Shown here: positions 15,465 through 22,229 of the stretch, piece after piece | Layout: every line of letters begins with the position of its first letter | Numbering within the stretch: position 1 is the first letter of the stretch | Assembly: GCA_034664425.1 (NCBI GenBank) | Contig: JAXDHR010000232.1 | Coordinates: 1 to 25,480, forward strand | Source: DATBDM01 sp034664425 | Lineage (GTDB): Bacteria > Actinomycetota > Thermoleophilia > Solirubrobacterales > Solirubrobacteraceae | Direction: 5' to 3' | DNA length: 25,480 nt | The notes under the pieces: generated by a model | The model's input: only the letters and a program-made list of their open reading frames with translations | Told to the model about the DNA's origin: nothing | Database searches by the model: none | Program-made: the position numbers and the translations under genes

Positions 15465-16100
15465 TCATAGGCCGAGCTCGCGCACGCCCAGCTCGTCGGC
15501 CCCGAGATGGTGGGCCAGCTCGTGGCGGACGGTGCGCGTGACCTGGCCGCGCAGCTCGTCCGGGTCGTGGCCGAAGTCGCGGCGCAGCGTGTCGCGGAAG
15601 ATCACGATGCGATCGGGGTAGTCGTCGCGCGCGACCCCGTCGCCCTGGTAGAGCCCGTAGGCGTGCTGGCGGCGGCCCTTGTCGGAGATCACGACAGCGA
15701 CGTGGTCGAGCGCGCGGATCAGCAGGTCGGGCAGGTCGTCGAGCGCCTCGCGGACGAGCTCCTCGAAGTCGTCGGGGTCGAACGGGTCAAGCGCGAGGAA
15801 CTCGCCCTCGTCCGGCTCGGCGGCGAGCCCCTCGCGCGCGAGCCGCTCGGAACGGCGCACGAGCGCCTCGAACGCCTCCTCGTCGGCCGGCTCGCGGTAG
15901 TCGGCGAGCCGCCCGGTGATCGCGCCGATCACCGTGGCGAGCACGACGACCGCCGCCACGGCGACGGCCACGGTCTGCAGCATCCGCAGCGGGAACGAGG
16001 CGGAGAAGCCGCCGAGGACGGTGACGATCAGCACCGCGACGCAGAAGGCGACGAACCCGGCGGCGGCGATACGGCGGCCCGGGGACCAGCGGGCGAACAT
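15465..16100 (-). CDS. Membrane-anchored zincin-like metallopeptidase family protein
   Basis: 211 residues. Two hydrophobic helices (about residues 10-32 and 38-62) are followed by an acidic region and a C-terminal domain ending in RHELAHHLGADELG. This is the HExxHxxGxxE/D zinc site of the short 'metallopeptidase family' (zincin_1, DUF1025-like) proteins found in most actinobacteria. The family is usually about 120 residues, so the N-terminal membrane part is an addition. Proteolysis by this family is not well established. ATG 16100 is chosen; a CATACT box 7 nt upstream suggests leaderless transcription. It is first gene of a pair with DAHP synthase, whose pathway has no evident link to it. 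Confidence 0.85.
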   Translation of the reverse strand: MFARWSPGRRIAAAGFVAFCVAVLIVTVLGGFSASFPLRMLQTVAVAVAAVVVLATVIGAITGRLADYREPADEEAFEALVRRSERLAREGLAAEPDEGEFLALDPFDPDDFEELVREALDDLPDLLIRALDHVAVVISDKGRRQHAYGLYQGDGVARDDYPDRIVIFRDTLRRDFGHDPDELRGQVTRTVRHELAHHLGADELGVRELGL

Positions 16101-16107
16101 GAGTCTC

Positions 16108-16113
16108 AGTATG
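16108..16113 (-). promoter_or_regulatory. -10 box (CATACT) of the metallopeptidase-DAHP synthase unit
   Basis: CATACT on the minus strand ends 7 nt before ATG 16100, with no SD sequence between, in keeping with the leaderless pattern elsewhere in the window. Confidence 0.4.
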
Positions 16114-16178
16114 GCGTGCGGCGCTCGCGGGATCGAGCGCGCGTTTGGGTGCGCTCCGGCGAGGGGTACCAACGCGCC

Positions 16179-16382
16179 GTGGGCATCGGAACCTCACTCT
16201 TCCTGATCGCCGTCGGCGCGATCCTCTACTTCGCCGTGAACGCGAGCATCTCCGGGCTGTCGATCGCGACCGTGGGCATCATCCTCATGGTCGTCGGCGT
16301 GCTCGGGCTGCTGATCTCGCTGTTCATCCTGTCCTCCGCGCGCCGCAGCGACACGGTCGTGCGCGACCGCGACTACCGCTAG
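16179..16382 (+). CDS. Small two-helix membrane protein (DUF6458-like)
   Basis: 67 residues starting at GTG 16179 with GIGTSLFLIAVGAILYF, a first membrane helix. A short SISGLSIA loop is followed by a second helix (VGIILMVVGVLGLLISL) and a charged tail ending RDRDYR. This closely fits the small actinobacterial membrane family annotated DUF6458, of unknown function. Upstream in-frame sequence runs antisense to the metallopeptidase and has no membrane character, so it is left out. GAGGGG lies 12 nt upstream, rather far for a Shine-Dalgarno. A 9-bp hairpin follows 14 nt after the stop. Confidence 0.8.
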   Translation: MGIGTSLFLIAVGAILYFAVNASISGLSIATVGIILMVVGVLGLLISLFILSSARRSDTVVRDRDYR

Positions 16383-16396
16383 AGGCCGCGACGGGT

Positions 16397-16419
16397 CCCG
16401 CGGGCTAGAAGCCCGCGGG
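16397..16419. terminator. Bidirectional hairpin between convergent genes
   Basis: CCCGCGGGC-TAGAA-GCCCGCGGG: a 9-bp all-GC stem with a 5-nt loop between genes ending at 16382 (plus) and 16405 (minus). The stop codon of the minus gene partly forms the loop. There is no U tract on either side, so it may be a pause or Rho-assisted site. Confidence 0.55.
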
Positions 16420-17175
16420 GTGACGCACGACGTAGCCGTCGCTCGGCCGCATCTCGGCACTCCAGCGGGGGCCGCTGCCGCCGCCGTGCCAGCCCGTGTC
16501 GAAGCGCAGTCCTGCGACGACGAGGTAGGAATGGCCCGAGTTCGCGTAGGAGGTGATCCACGTGCCCCTGCCGGCGCGGCCCCAGCTCTCGTAGCTGCTG
16601 GAGGTCAGCGGCGCCTTGACGAAGCCGCCCCCGTGCAGGGCGTAGGACTCGGAGCCCGAGCAGTCATAGCCCGTGTCCTCCCAGGTCGCGTGCCCGCCGC
16701 CGTACTTGTACGGCTTGCCGACGATGCGGTTGGCCGCGGCGATCACCGACGTGACCTGGGCCGGGGCGTTCGCCGGAGCGACGGCCGTCCCGTCCGAGTT
16801 CAGCGTCGCTCGTCCGGACGCCGGTGCTGCGGTGGGCGTGGTCGCCGGTGCCGGCGCGTCGACGCGCGTTCCCGTGCTCACCTGGCGCTTGAGGGTCCGG
16901 GCATCCGGACGGCTGACGGTGCCGTCGACGCGGCGGCGCACGTCGCTCTCCCAGACGCGCACGCTGCGCGCGGTGCGCGGGCCGAACTCCCCGTCGGTCG
17001 TGGTGCTGACGCCCACCCGGCCGAGATAGCGCTGCAGCACGCGGACGTCGTGGCCGTGCATGCCCTGGCGCAGGGTGCGCTCGCCGAACGCCTTGGCGTC
17101 GGCGCGGGCGGGAACGGCCGGCACGATCACGGCGCCGGCAACGGCACCGGCCACCACCAGTCGACTCGTCTTCAC
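16405..17175 (-). CDS. Secreted peptidoglycan-binding / NlpC-P60-type protein
   Basis: 256 residues, exported. Signal peptide is about residues 1-25 (cleavage near ARA). A PG_binding_1-type three-helix domain covers residues 33-95 (LRQGMHGHDVRVLQRYLG, DGEFGPRTARSV). A Pro/Ala/Thr-rich linker (105-140) leads to a C-terminal papain-like domain starting AANRIVGKPYKYGGG, with the nucleophile in DCSGSES (Cys172) and a histidine in GHSYLVV (His215). The second half of the catalytic motif is less canonical than DCSGLVxY. Expected role: binding and cleaving peptidoglycan stem peptides. GTG 17175 is preceded by GGAAGG at 17190-17185. Expression is predicted to be set by the c-di-AMP riboswitch in its long leader, a known pairing with cell-wall hydrolases in actinobacteria. 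Confidence 0.88.
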   Translation of the reverse strand: MKTSRLVVAGAVAGAVIVPAVPARADAKAFGERTLRQGMHGHDVRVLQRYLGRVGVSTTTDGEFGPRTARSVRVWESDVRRRVDGTVSRPDARTLKRQVSTGTRVDAPAPATTPTAAPASGRATLNSDGTAVAPANAPAQVTSVIAAANRIVGKPYKYGGGHATWEDTGYDCSGSESYALHGGGFVKAPLTSSSYESWGRAGRGTWITSYANSGHSYLVVAGLRFDTGWHGGGSGPRWSAEMRPSDGYVVRHPAGF

Positions 17176-17194
17176 GAAGCGTTTCCTTCCTTTC

Positions 17195-17340
17195 GGCGCC
17201 TACGGGGTTAGCTGTCGGGCTCGCGCGGAAAGTTCGCGCTACGCCGCATCACGTCGCGGCGATTCGCCCCCGGGCCGGCAGTGCCGGCCCAATGGGTCCC
17301 CCGTTCCCCGCCGACCTGCGTCGGCCGGGGACTCGGCGTT
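17195..17340 (-). ncRNA. ydaO/yuaA-type c-di-AMP riboswitch
   Basis: The roughly 200-nt leader of the NlpC/P60-type gene carries the conserved blocks of this aptamer in order on the minus strand: GCCGAGTCC, GGGGAACGGGGGACCCA, the GGGGGCGAATCG block (usually GGTGAATC), a variable GC-rich stem, and the 3' block GACAGCTAACCCCGTAGGC just before the ribosome binding site. The 5' CGCC and 3' GGCG ends can pair as P1. In the known class c-di-AMP binding switches expression off, typically for cell-wall remodelling and osmolyte genes. No separate terminator stem is seen between aptamer and SD, so control may be by occlusion of GGAAGG or premature termination within the leader. Confidence 0.9.
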
Positions 17341-17363
17341 ATGTCCTCCTGATGCGCGGCGGC

Positions 17364-17369
17364 ACTCTA
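17364..17369 (-). promoter_or_regulatory. -10 box (TAGAGT) ahead of the riboswitch
   Basis: TAGAGT lies about 24 nt before the first conserved aptamer block on the minus strand, the distance expected for the riboswitch transcript start. The -35 is not recognisable. Confidence 0.4.
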
Positions 17370-17468
17370 CCGCACGCCGCGATCGAACACGCGCCCGGTC
17401 GCGTCCCGGTTCATGGCACGAGCACGGAAGGTCGCGGCGCGCGTGAATGGACGCCGAGACACCTGCGC

Positions 17469-17474
17469 TAGCGT
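17469..17474 (+). promoter_or_regulatory. -10 box (TAGCGT) of the rhodanese gene
   Basis: Ends exactly 8 nt before ATG 17483. It supports that start over the in-frame ATG at 17447 and implies a leaderless message. Confidence 0.45.
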
Positions 17475-17482
17475 CTTGCGCG

Positions 17483-17818
17483 ATGTCCGAGATCGACGTC
17501 AGCGTCGACGAGGTGGCGGCCCGCCGGCGCGCCGGCGCCGTCCAGCTGATCGACGTGCGCGAGACCTACGAGTGGGACGCGGGCCGGATCGCCGGCGCGC
17601 GCCATGTGGAGCTCGCCGACGTCGCCGCCCAGGCCGGCACGATCGACCGCGACGCGCCCGTGGTCTTCTACTGCCGCGTCGGCGGCCGCTCGGCGATGGC
17701 CGCGACCGCCTTCCGCCAGGCGGGCTACGACGCCTACTCGATGGACGGCGGCATCGCCGCCTGGGCCGAGCGGGGGCTCCCGCTCGAGCCCGACGACGGC
17801 GAGGTCGCGCCGCACTAG
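17483..17818 (+). CDS. Rhodanese-domain protein
   Basis: 111-residue single-domain rhodanese, cytoplasmic (no signal peptide). LIDVRETYEWDAGRIAGARHVEL is represented by the landmarks IDVRE and GARHVEL. The active-site loop YCRVGGRS holds the persulfide-forming Cys64, and MDGGIAAW is the usual C-terminal block. The length equals a minimal GlpE/PspE-type sulfurtransferase. Possible roles are thiosulfate:acceptor sulfur transfer or persulfide carriage; the partner is unknown. ATG 17483 is chosen because it starts just before the domain and has the -10 box at 17469. Its TAG overlaps the stop of the convergent acidic protein as CTAG. Confidence 0.92.
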   Translation: MSEIDVSVDEVAARRRAGAVQLIDVRETYEWDAGRIAGARHVELADVAAQAGTIDRDAPVVFYCRVGGRSAMAATAFRQAGYDAYSMDGGIAAWAERGLPLEPDDGEVAPH

Positions 17819-18177
17819 CCCTGCTGCTGGCCGGCCGCCTTCTCCTTGGCGGCATCGGGCGCGCCCGGGATCGGCTCGTCGGCCTTGTAGTCCTCGGGGT
17901 TGTCGACGTCCTCGCCCTCGATCGTCACCGAGCCGTCCTCGTGGTGCTCAAGCGACGACGGGCCGAGCTTCTTGGTCGCACCCTCGTCGTAGCCGGCGGT
18001 GCCCTCGGGGCCGCCGTAGGTCAGGTACTTGGCCTTGCCCTCCGGCCAGTCTTCGAGCTTCTCGGGCGGATCACCCTCCTCGAGCTCGTGCATCTCCTCC
18101 TTGGCCTTCTCGACCTCCTCGGCCTCGGCCTGGGAGCGCTCGTCGCCGCCCTCCTGGGGTTCCTCGTCTTCCGCCAT
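17815..18177 (-). CDS. Small highly acidic hypothetical protein
   Basis: 120 residues, unusually rich in Glu and Asp, with no cysteine, signal peptide or hydrophobic core. The first 45 residues (EEPQEGGDERSQAEAEEVEKAKEE, seen as an acidic helix) lead into LEDWPEGKAKYLTYGGPEG, the most family-like part, then GSVTIEGEDVDNPEDY and a Gln/Gly tail. The composition suggests a largely disordered protein. I do not recognise a family. ATG 18177 follows GAGGG closely (1-nt gap), a poor spacing. The in-frame ATG at 18216 is less likely, as it precedes the acidic region with an unrelated WWIATAAG stretch. Stop shared as CTAG with the rhodanese. Confidence 0.7.
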   Translation of the reverse strand: MAEDEEPQEGGDERSQAEAEEVEKAKEEMHELEEGDPPEKLEDWPEGKAKYLTYGGPEGTAGYDEGATKKLGPSSLEHHEDGSVTIEGEDVDNPEDYKADEPIPGAPDAAKEKAAGQQQG

Positions 18178-18218
18178 GCCCTCACGGATACCCGCAGCGG
18201 TCGCGATCCACCACAACG

Positions 18219-18259
18219 CAGATCGGGCCGGTCGGCATCATGCCCACCGGCCCGATCTG
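18219..18259. terminator. Long near-perfect hairpin (14 + 5 bp arms)
   Basis: CAGATCGGGCCGGT and ACCGGCCCGATCTG flank an inner GGCAT/ATGCC with one C:C mismatch, making an almost perfect 41-nt dyad centred at 18239. It separates the oxidoreductase unit from the acidic-protein gene. There is no convincing U tract, so an intrinsic terminator is only one option. Confidence 0.5.
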
Positions 18260-18289
18260 AAAGCGAATCCGTCCGCGCCTCTTCCGTGA

Positions 18290-18313
18290 GGACTGGGGCC
18301 CAAGGCCCCGTCC
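18290..18313. repeat. GC hairpin GGAC-t-GGGGCC-CAA-GGCCCC-GTCC
   Basis: Stem of 6 GC pairs plus 4 more beyond a one-base bulge, with a 3-nt loop, in the 208-bp gap downstream of the oxidoreductase. Confidence 0.5.
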
Positions 18314-18352
18314 GTACGCCCTCCAGACAGCCTTAATCTCTCAACGGACCGG

Positions 18353-18379
18353 CTGGACGGAAATCGGACATGCGTCCAG
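18353..18379 (-). terminator. Hairpin just after the oxidoreductase stop
   Basis: CTGGACG and CGTCCAG with a 13-nt loop, beginning 6 nt after the TGA at 18388-18386 on the minus strand. It is weak and lacks a U tract. Confidence 0.3.
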
Positions 18380-18385
18380 GAGTCT

Positions 18386-19906
18386 TCAACGTGACTGCGA
18401 GGCGACGAGCGGCTCGCGCTCGTAGACGGTCTGCGGGACTTCCTTGTAGGGCTGCTCGTCGACCTCGTCGGTCTCGTGGTAGACCGACTCAGCGTTGACA
18501 GCCCAGATGTCGTGCTTCGTGCCCTTGGTGATGTTGTCGACCGCGCGCATCGCGGTGAGCATCGAGTGGTCGGAGTTGTTGTAGCGGTGCAGCCCGTTGC
18601 GTCCGACCTGGACGAGGTTGCCGATGCCCTCGAGCCAGCCGCGGATCACCTGGACGCGCTCGCCGTAGTCGGCGTCGTACATCGGGTAGGCCTTCGGGAC
18701 GCGGGTGACGAAGCCCCGCTCGACGCGCGCCGGATCGGCGAGCCCGAGCTTCGCGAGCTCCGCCTTCGCCAGCTCGACGAGCTGCTCGTCCTCCATCTCC
18801 CAGAGGTCGTCGCCCTTGAAGCAGAAGTACTCCAGGCCGACGGACGCCTTCGACTGGTCCGGGACCATCCACGGGCTCCACGAGCGGAAGTTCTGGATCC
18901 GGCCGACGCGGACCGAGGGCTCGTGGATGTAGATCCAGTTGTCGGGGAACAGGTCCTCGCCGTCGATGACCAGCGCCACGGTCAGGAAGTCGCGGTAGCG
19001 CAGTCCCTGTGCCGCGGTCTGGACGTCGCCGGCAGCCGCGGCGCCGGCCATGCCGACCGTCGCGCGCAGCGGCAGCGACGAGATCACGTGGCCGGCCTCG
19101 ATGCGCTCGCCGCCCGCCTCGATCGCCACGACCTCGCCATCGCGGATCTCGAGCTTGGTGACGGGCGTGTTGAGCCGGACCTCGCCGCCGTTGGCGATGA
19201 TCTCGTCGGCCATGGTCTCCCACATCTGGCCCGGACCGAAGCGCGGGTAGTGGAACTCGTTGATCAGCGACTTGATCTTGTTGTCCTTGTTGCCGAAGAA
19301 CGCGGCCTTCGCGGCGGACGTGAAGGAAAGGCCCTTGATCCGCTGCGCGGCCCACTCCGAGCGCAGCTCGGTCGTCGGCACGCCCCACACCTTCTCGGTG
19401 TAGGTCTTGAAGAAGTGCTGGTAGAGCCGCTTGCCAAAGCGGTTGGAGACCCACTGCTCGACGTTGTCCTCGGACCCCTTGGGCTTGATCTGGGCCCAGA
19501 GGTAGGACAGGCCGGAGCGGATCAGCTCGATCGGGCCGAGCTTGCGGATCACGTCCATGCCCTCGAGCGGGTAGGTCAGGAACTTGCCGTTCCAGTAGAT
19601 CCGCGACATCCGCGGGCGCTTGAGGAACTCCTCCTTCATCACCTCGTGCCAGAGATCGTCGACCTCCTTGACCTTGGTGAAGAAGCGGTGGCCGCCGAGG
19701 TCGAAGCGGTAGCCGTCGCGGACCTCGGTCTTGGCGATGCCGCCGACCTGGTCCTCCGCCTCGAAGACGATCACGGGAACGCCCTGCTGGGCGAGAAGGT
19801 AACCGGCGGTCAGTCCCGCGGGGCCGCCGCCGAGCACGGCGATCGGCTTCTGGGGATCCTCGCCGCCGGAGGAGGAGGCGGGGAGCTCGAAGTCAACGGA
19901 TGCCAT
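18386..19906 (-). CDS. NAD(P)/FAD-dependent oxidoreductase (amine oxidase / UDP-galactopyranose-mutase-like fold)
   Basis: 506 residues. The dinucleotide-binding fold starts at residue 22: AVLGGGPAGLTAGYLLAQQG, then FEAEDQVGGIAKTE and LGGHRFFTK, the GG-rich flavin motifs of the amine oxidase/protoporphyrinogen-oxidase superfamily. Later landmarks are EKVWGVP, ISSLPL and the C-terminal GLHRYNNSDHSMLTAMRAVDN that closes over FAD. The RYNNxDHS ending is typical of UDP-galactopyranose-mutase-like or glycan-linked oxidoreductases, so a role in cell-surface sugar or lipid metabolism is a fair guess, not a finding. The first 18 residues are a hydrophilic extension. ATG 19906 or GTG 19915 could start it. 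It is divergent from a two-component system across 96 bp containing direct repeats, so it may be a target of that system. Confidence 0.85.
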   Translation of the reverse strand: MASVDFELPASSSGGEDPQKPIAVLGGGPAGLTAGYLLAQQGVPVIVFEAEDQVGGIAKTEVRDGYRFDLGGHRFFTKVKEVDDLWHEVMKEEFLKRPRMSRIYWNGKFLTYPLEGMDVIRKLGPIELIRSGLSYLWAQIKPKGSEDNVEQWVSNRFGKRLYQHFFKTYTEKVWGVPTTELRSEWAAQRIKGLSFTSAAKAAFFGNKDNKIKSLINEFHYPRFGPGQMWETMADEIIANGGEVRLNTPVTKLEIRDGEVVAIEAGGERIEAGHVISSLPLRATVGMAGAAAAGDVQTAAQGLRYRDFLTVALVIDGEDLFPDNWIYIHEPSVRVGRIQNFRSWSPWMVPDQSKASVGLEYFCFKGDDLWEMEDEQLVELAKAELAKLGLADPARVERGFVTRVPKAYPMYDADYGERVQVIRGWLEGIGNLVQVGRNGLHRYNNSDHSMLTAMRAVDNITKGTKHDIWAVNAESVYHETDEVDEQPYKEVPQTVYEREPLVASQSR

Positions 19907-19948
19907 GTCCCGCACTTTGCCCGGTGCCCAGGCCTTTCCCGCGCACGT

Positions 19949-19978
19949 CTAAAGGCAGCTAACAGGCCTTAACCGATC
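19949..19978. promoter_or_regulatory. Three 10-bp direct repeats with YTAA at the same phase
   Basis: CTAAAGGCAG, CTAACAGGCC and TTAACCGATC stand head to tail between the oxidoreductase and response-regulator genes. Helical-turn spacing of TAA is the usual form of OmpR/PhoB-type binding boxes, so this is a candidate site for the adjacent regulator. Confidence 0.45.
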
Positions 19979-19988
19979 GCCCGTCGAC

Positions 19989-19994
19989 TAGCCT
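19989..19994 (+). promoter_or_regulatory. -10 box (TAGCCT) of the response regulator
   Basis: Ends exactly 8 nt before GTG 20003, favouring that codon over TTG 19994, which the box itself overlaps. Confidence 0.45.
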
Positions 19995-20002
19995 TGACGG
20001 AC

Positions 20003-20701
20003 GTGCAGACGGTCACGGCACTGGAGATCCTGCTCGTCGACGACGACAAGCCGCTGCGCGACATGCTCACCCGCTCCTTCGAGCGTGAGGGGCACCGTGT
20101 GACGGCGGTGGCGGACGGCGACGCAGCCCTGGAAGCGGCCTCTGACCGGCCGTACGACATCGTGCTGCTCGACGTCGCCTTGGGCGCCGGGCCGACCGGC
20201 CACGACGTGGCGCGCATGCTGCGCGGCCGCCGCGACGTCGTGCCGATCATCATGCTGACGGCGCTCGACTCCGAGGCCGACGCCGTGCAGGGCCTCGAGG
20301 CCGGCGCGGACGACTACGTGACCAAGCCTTTCGGGTTGGCCGAGCTGCGCTCGCGCATCCGCGCCGTGCTGCGCCGCGCGCACGGTCGTGTGGTCGAAGG
20401 CCGCCTGCGTGTCGGCCCGGTGGCGATGGACCGCGACCTGCGCCGCGTCACCGTCGAGGACACCGCCGTGAAGCTGACCTTCAGCGAGTTCGAGCTGCTC
20501 GCCTGCCTGATCGCGCGCCCGGGCCACGCCTTCAACCGCCAGGAGCTGCTGCGCGCGATCTGGGGCGACAGCGCCTACCGCGACCCGCGCGCCATCGATG
20601 TCCACATCCGCCACCTGCGGGAGAAGCTCGAGCCCAAGCCCGAGGAGCCGAGCCTGATCCTCACCGTTCCCGGCACGGGCTACCGCTTCCGCGAGGCGTG
20701 A
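20003..20701 (+). CDS. OmpR/PhoB-type response regulator
   Basis: 232 residues. The receiver domain (about 7-120) has the acidic pocket LLVDDD, phospho-acceptor Asp57 in IVLLDVAL, the switch threonine in MLTAL and the conserved lysine in TKPF. The C-terminal winged helix (about 130-230) shows LTFSEFELLACLIARPG, the recognition region RDPRAIDVHIRHLREKLEP and the end GTGYRF. GTG 20003 places the Asp at 57 and fits the -10 box at 19989. Stop is 1 nt before the histidine kinase start, so the two form an operon. The receiver has a slightly unusual GAGPTGHD segment after the Asp. Likely target sites are the direct repeats just upstream. Confidence 0.95.
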   Translation: MQTVTALEILLVDDDKPLRDMLTRSFEREGHRVTAVADGDAALEAASDRPYDIVLLDVALGAGPTGHDVARMLRGRRDVVPIIMLTALDSEADAVQGLEAGADDYVTKPFGLAELRSRIRAVLRRAHGRVVEGRLRVGPVAMDRDLRRVTVEDTAVKLTFSEFELLACLIARPGHAFNRQELLRAIWGDSAYRDPRAIDVHIRHLREKLEPKPEEPSLILTVPGTGYRFREA

Positions 20702-20702
20702 C

Positions 20703-22229
20703 GTGACCAGCCTCGTGCCCTCCGGACTCCGCGGGCGCCTGCTGCTGGCGCTCGTGGCCACGGCGGCGATCACGCTCGGCGCCACGGCGGCGGTGGTGCT
20801 CGGCCCGCTGCGCGAGAAGCTGCGCTCGCAGAGCGTGCACAACCTCGAGGCGGCGGTACGCACCGCCCAGCCGGAGTTCCAGTCGGCGCTCGACCAGGAC
20901 GCGCCGACGGTCGCGTCGGCGTCGAACACGACGCATACGCCGCGCGAGTTCGAGAACGACCTGAGCCTCGCCACGCTCGCCTCGCGCACCGCGGCCAGCG
21001 TCCTCAACCAGCGCACGGACGCGCGCGTGGTCGTCGCCGGGATGGTGCCGCTCACCTACGGCGCGGTCTATGACACCGCCGACACCGCGCCGACGTCCGC
21101 GATCCTGAACGCGTCCGAGCTGGTCCACCTCAAGGGCGAGACGGTCACCAACATCGAGGGCGACAACGTCACGATCGCCGCCCCGCTGTTCGGGGAGCGC
21201 GGCCAGGTCGCCGGCGTGCTCGTCGTCGCGCGCCGGCTGGTCGAGGTCACGACCGCGGTCGGGCAGGTCCGCAACGCGCTGCTGGCCGCGGCGCTGGTCG
21301 GGCTCGCGGTCGCGATCGCGCTGGCGATCGCCCTCTCGCGCACGTTGACCCTGCGGCTCGGGCGCCTGCGCGCCGCAGCGCTGCGGATCAGCGCCGAAGG
21401 CCCGGACGCGCCGACGCCGCCGCGCGACCGCGCCCGCGACGAGGTCGGCGACCTCGCCCGCGCGCTCGCCCGCATGCAGGAGGAGCTGCGCCGTCAGGAG
21501 GCGGCGCGGCGCTCGTTCGTGGCCACCGCGTCGCACGAGCTGCGCACGCCGCTGACGATGCTCCAGGGCACGATGGAGCTGCTCGAGGAGGATCTGCGCG
21601 ACGGCGCCGACCTCAGCGACGCCCAGGAGCAGGTCACGGACGCGCGCCGGGAGCTGCTGCGGCTCTCCGCGCTCGCGGGCGAGCTGCTCGACCTCTCGCG
21701 GCTGGACGCCGCGGTCCAGCTGCGCTCCGAGCCGGTCGAGCTCGGGGAGCTGGCCCGCGCGGTGGCCGCCGAGTTCGAGCTGCGCGCGCGCGACCGAGAC
21801 GTCGTCGTCGACGTCGTGCCGCCGGAGCGGCCGCTGTGGGCCCGCGGCGACCCTGACGCGGTCGCCCGCGTCGTGCGGATCCTGCTCGACAACGCGCTGC
21901 GCTACGCCCCGCAGGGCGCGCCCGTGCGGGTGCGCTGCTTCGACGCCGGCGGAAGGGTCGCGATCGAGGTGCTCGACCGCGGCCCCGGCGTCCCGGACGA
22001 GGAGCGCGAGCACATCTTCGAGCGCTTCCACCGCGGTCGCTCCGCGGGATCGGCGAGCGGCTTCGGGCTCGGGCTGGCGATCGGCCGCGAGCTCGCCGAG
22101 CGCATGAGCGGTCGCCTCGAGCTCTCGCCGCTGCGGGAAGGCGGCGGCGCGTGCTTCGTGCTGTGGCTGCCCGGGGCGAGCGTGCCCGGGGACGGCGCCG
22201 CGCCCGCTCAGCGGCGTGTCTTGACGTAG
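20703..22229 (+). CDS. Sensor histidine kinase (HAMP type)
   Basis: 508 residues, cytoplasmic membrane. TM1 is about residues 8-32; an extracytoplasmic sensor of about 165 residues follows (NTTHTPREFEN, YDTADTAPTS). TM2 is about 195-217. Then come HAMP, the HisKA domain with the phosphorylated His278 in ATASHELRTPL, and the ATP-binding domain: N box LLDNALRYAP, G1 DRGPGVP, F box FERFHRG and G2 GFGLGLAIG. All motifs look intact. The signal sensed is unknown. GTG 20703 is preceded by GAGG with normal spacing. The last 22 bp overlap the convergent glycosyltransferase gene. Works with the response regulator just upstream. Confidence 0.95.
   Translation: MTSLVPSGLRGRLLLALVATAAITLGATAAVVLGPLREKLRSQSVHNLEAAVRTAQPEFQSALDQDAPTVASASNTTHTPREFENDLSLATLASRTAASVLNQRTDARVVVAGMVPLTYGAVYDTADTAPTSAILNASELVHLKGETVTNIEGDNVTIAAPLFGERGQVAGVLVVARRLVEVTTAVGQVRNALLAAALVGLAVAIALAIALSRTLTLRLGRLRAAALRISAEGPDAPTPPRDRARDEVGDLARALARMQEELRRQEAARRSFVATASHELRTPLTMLQGTMELLEEDLRDGADLSDAQEQVTDARRELLRLSALAGELLDLSRLDAAVQLRSEPVELGELARAVAAEFELRARDRDVVVDVVPPERPLWARGDPDAVARVVRILLDNALRYAPQGAPVRVRCFDAGGRVAIEVLDRGPGVPDEEREHIFERFHRGRSAGSASGFGLGLAIGRELAERMSGRLELSPLREGGGACFVLWLPGASVPGDGAAPAQRRVLT

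Noticed and set aside
18219..18259. Mobile-element attachment site or integron-like dyad
   Set aside because: The dyad is nearly perfect, but there is no recombinase gene, no second copy in the window and no composition change at its edges.
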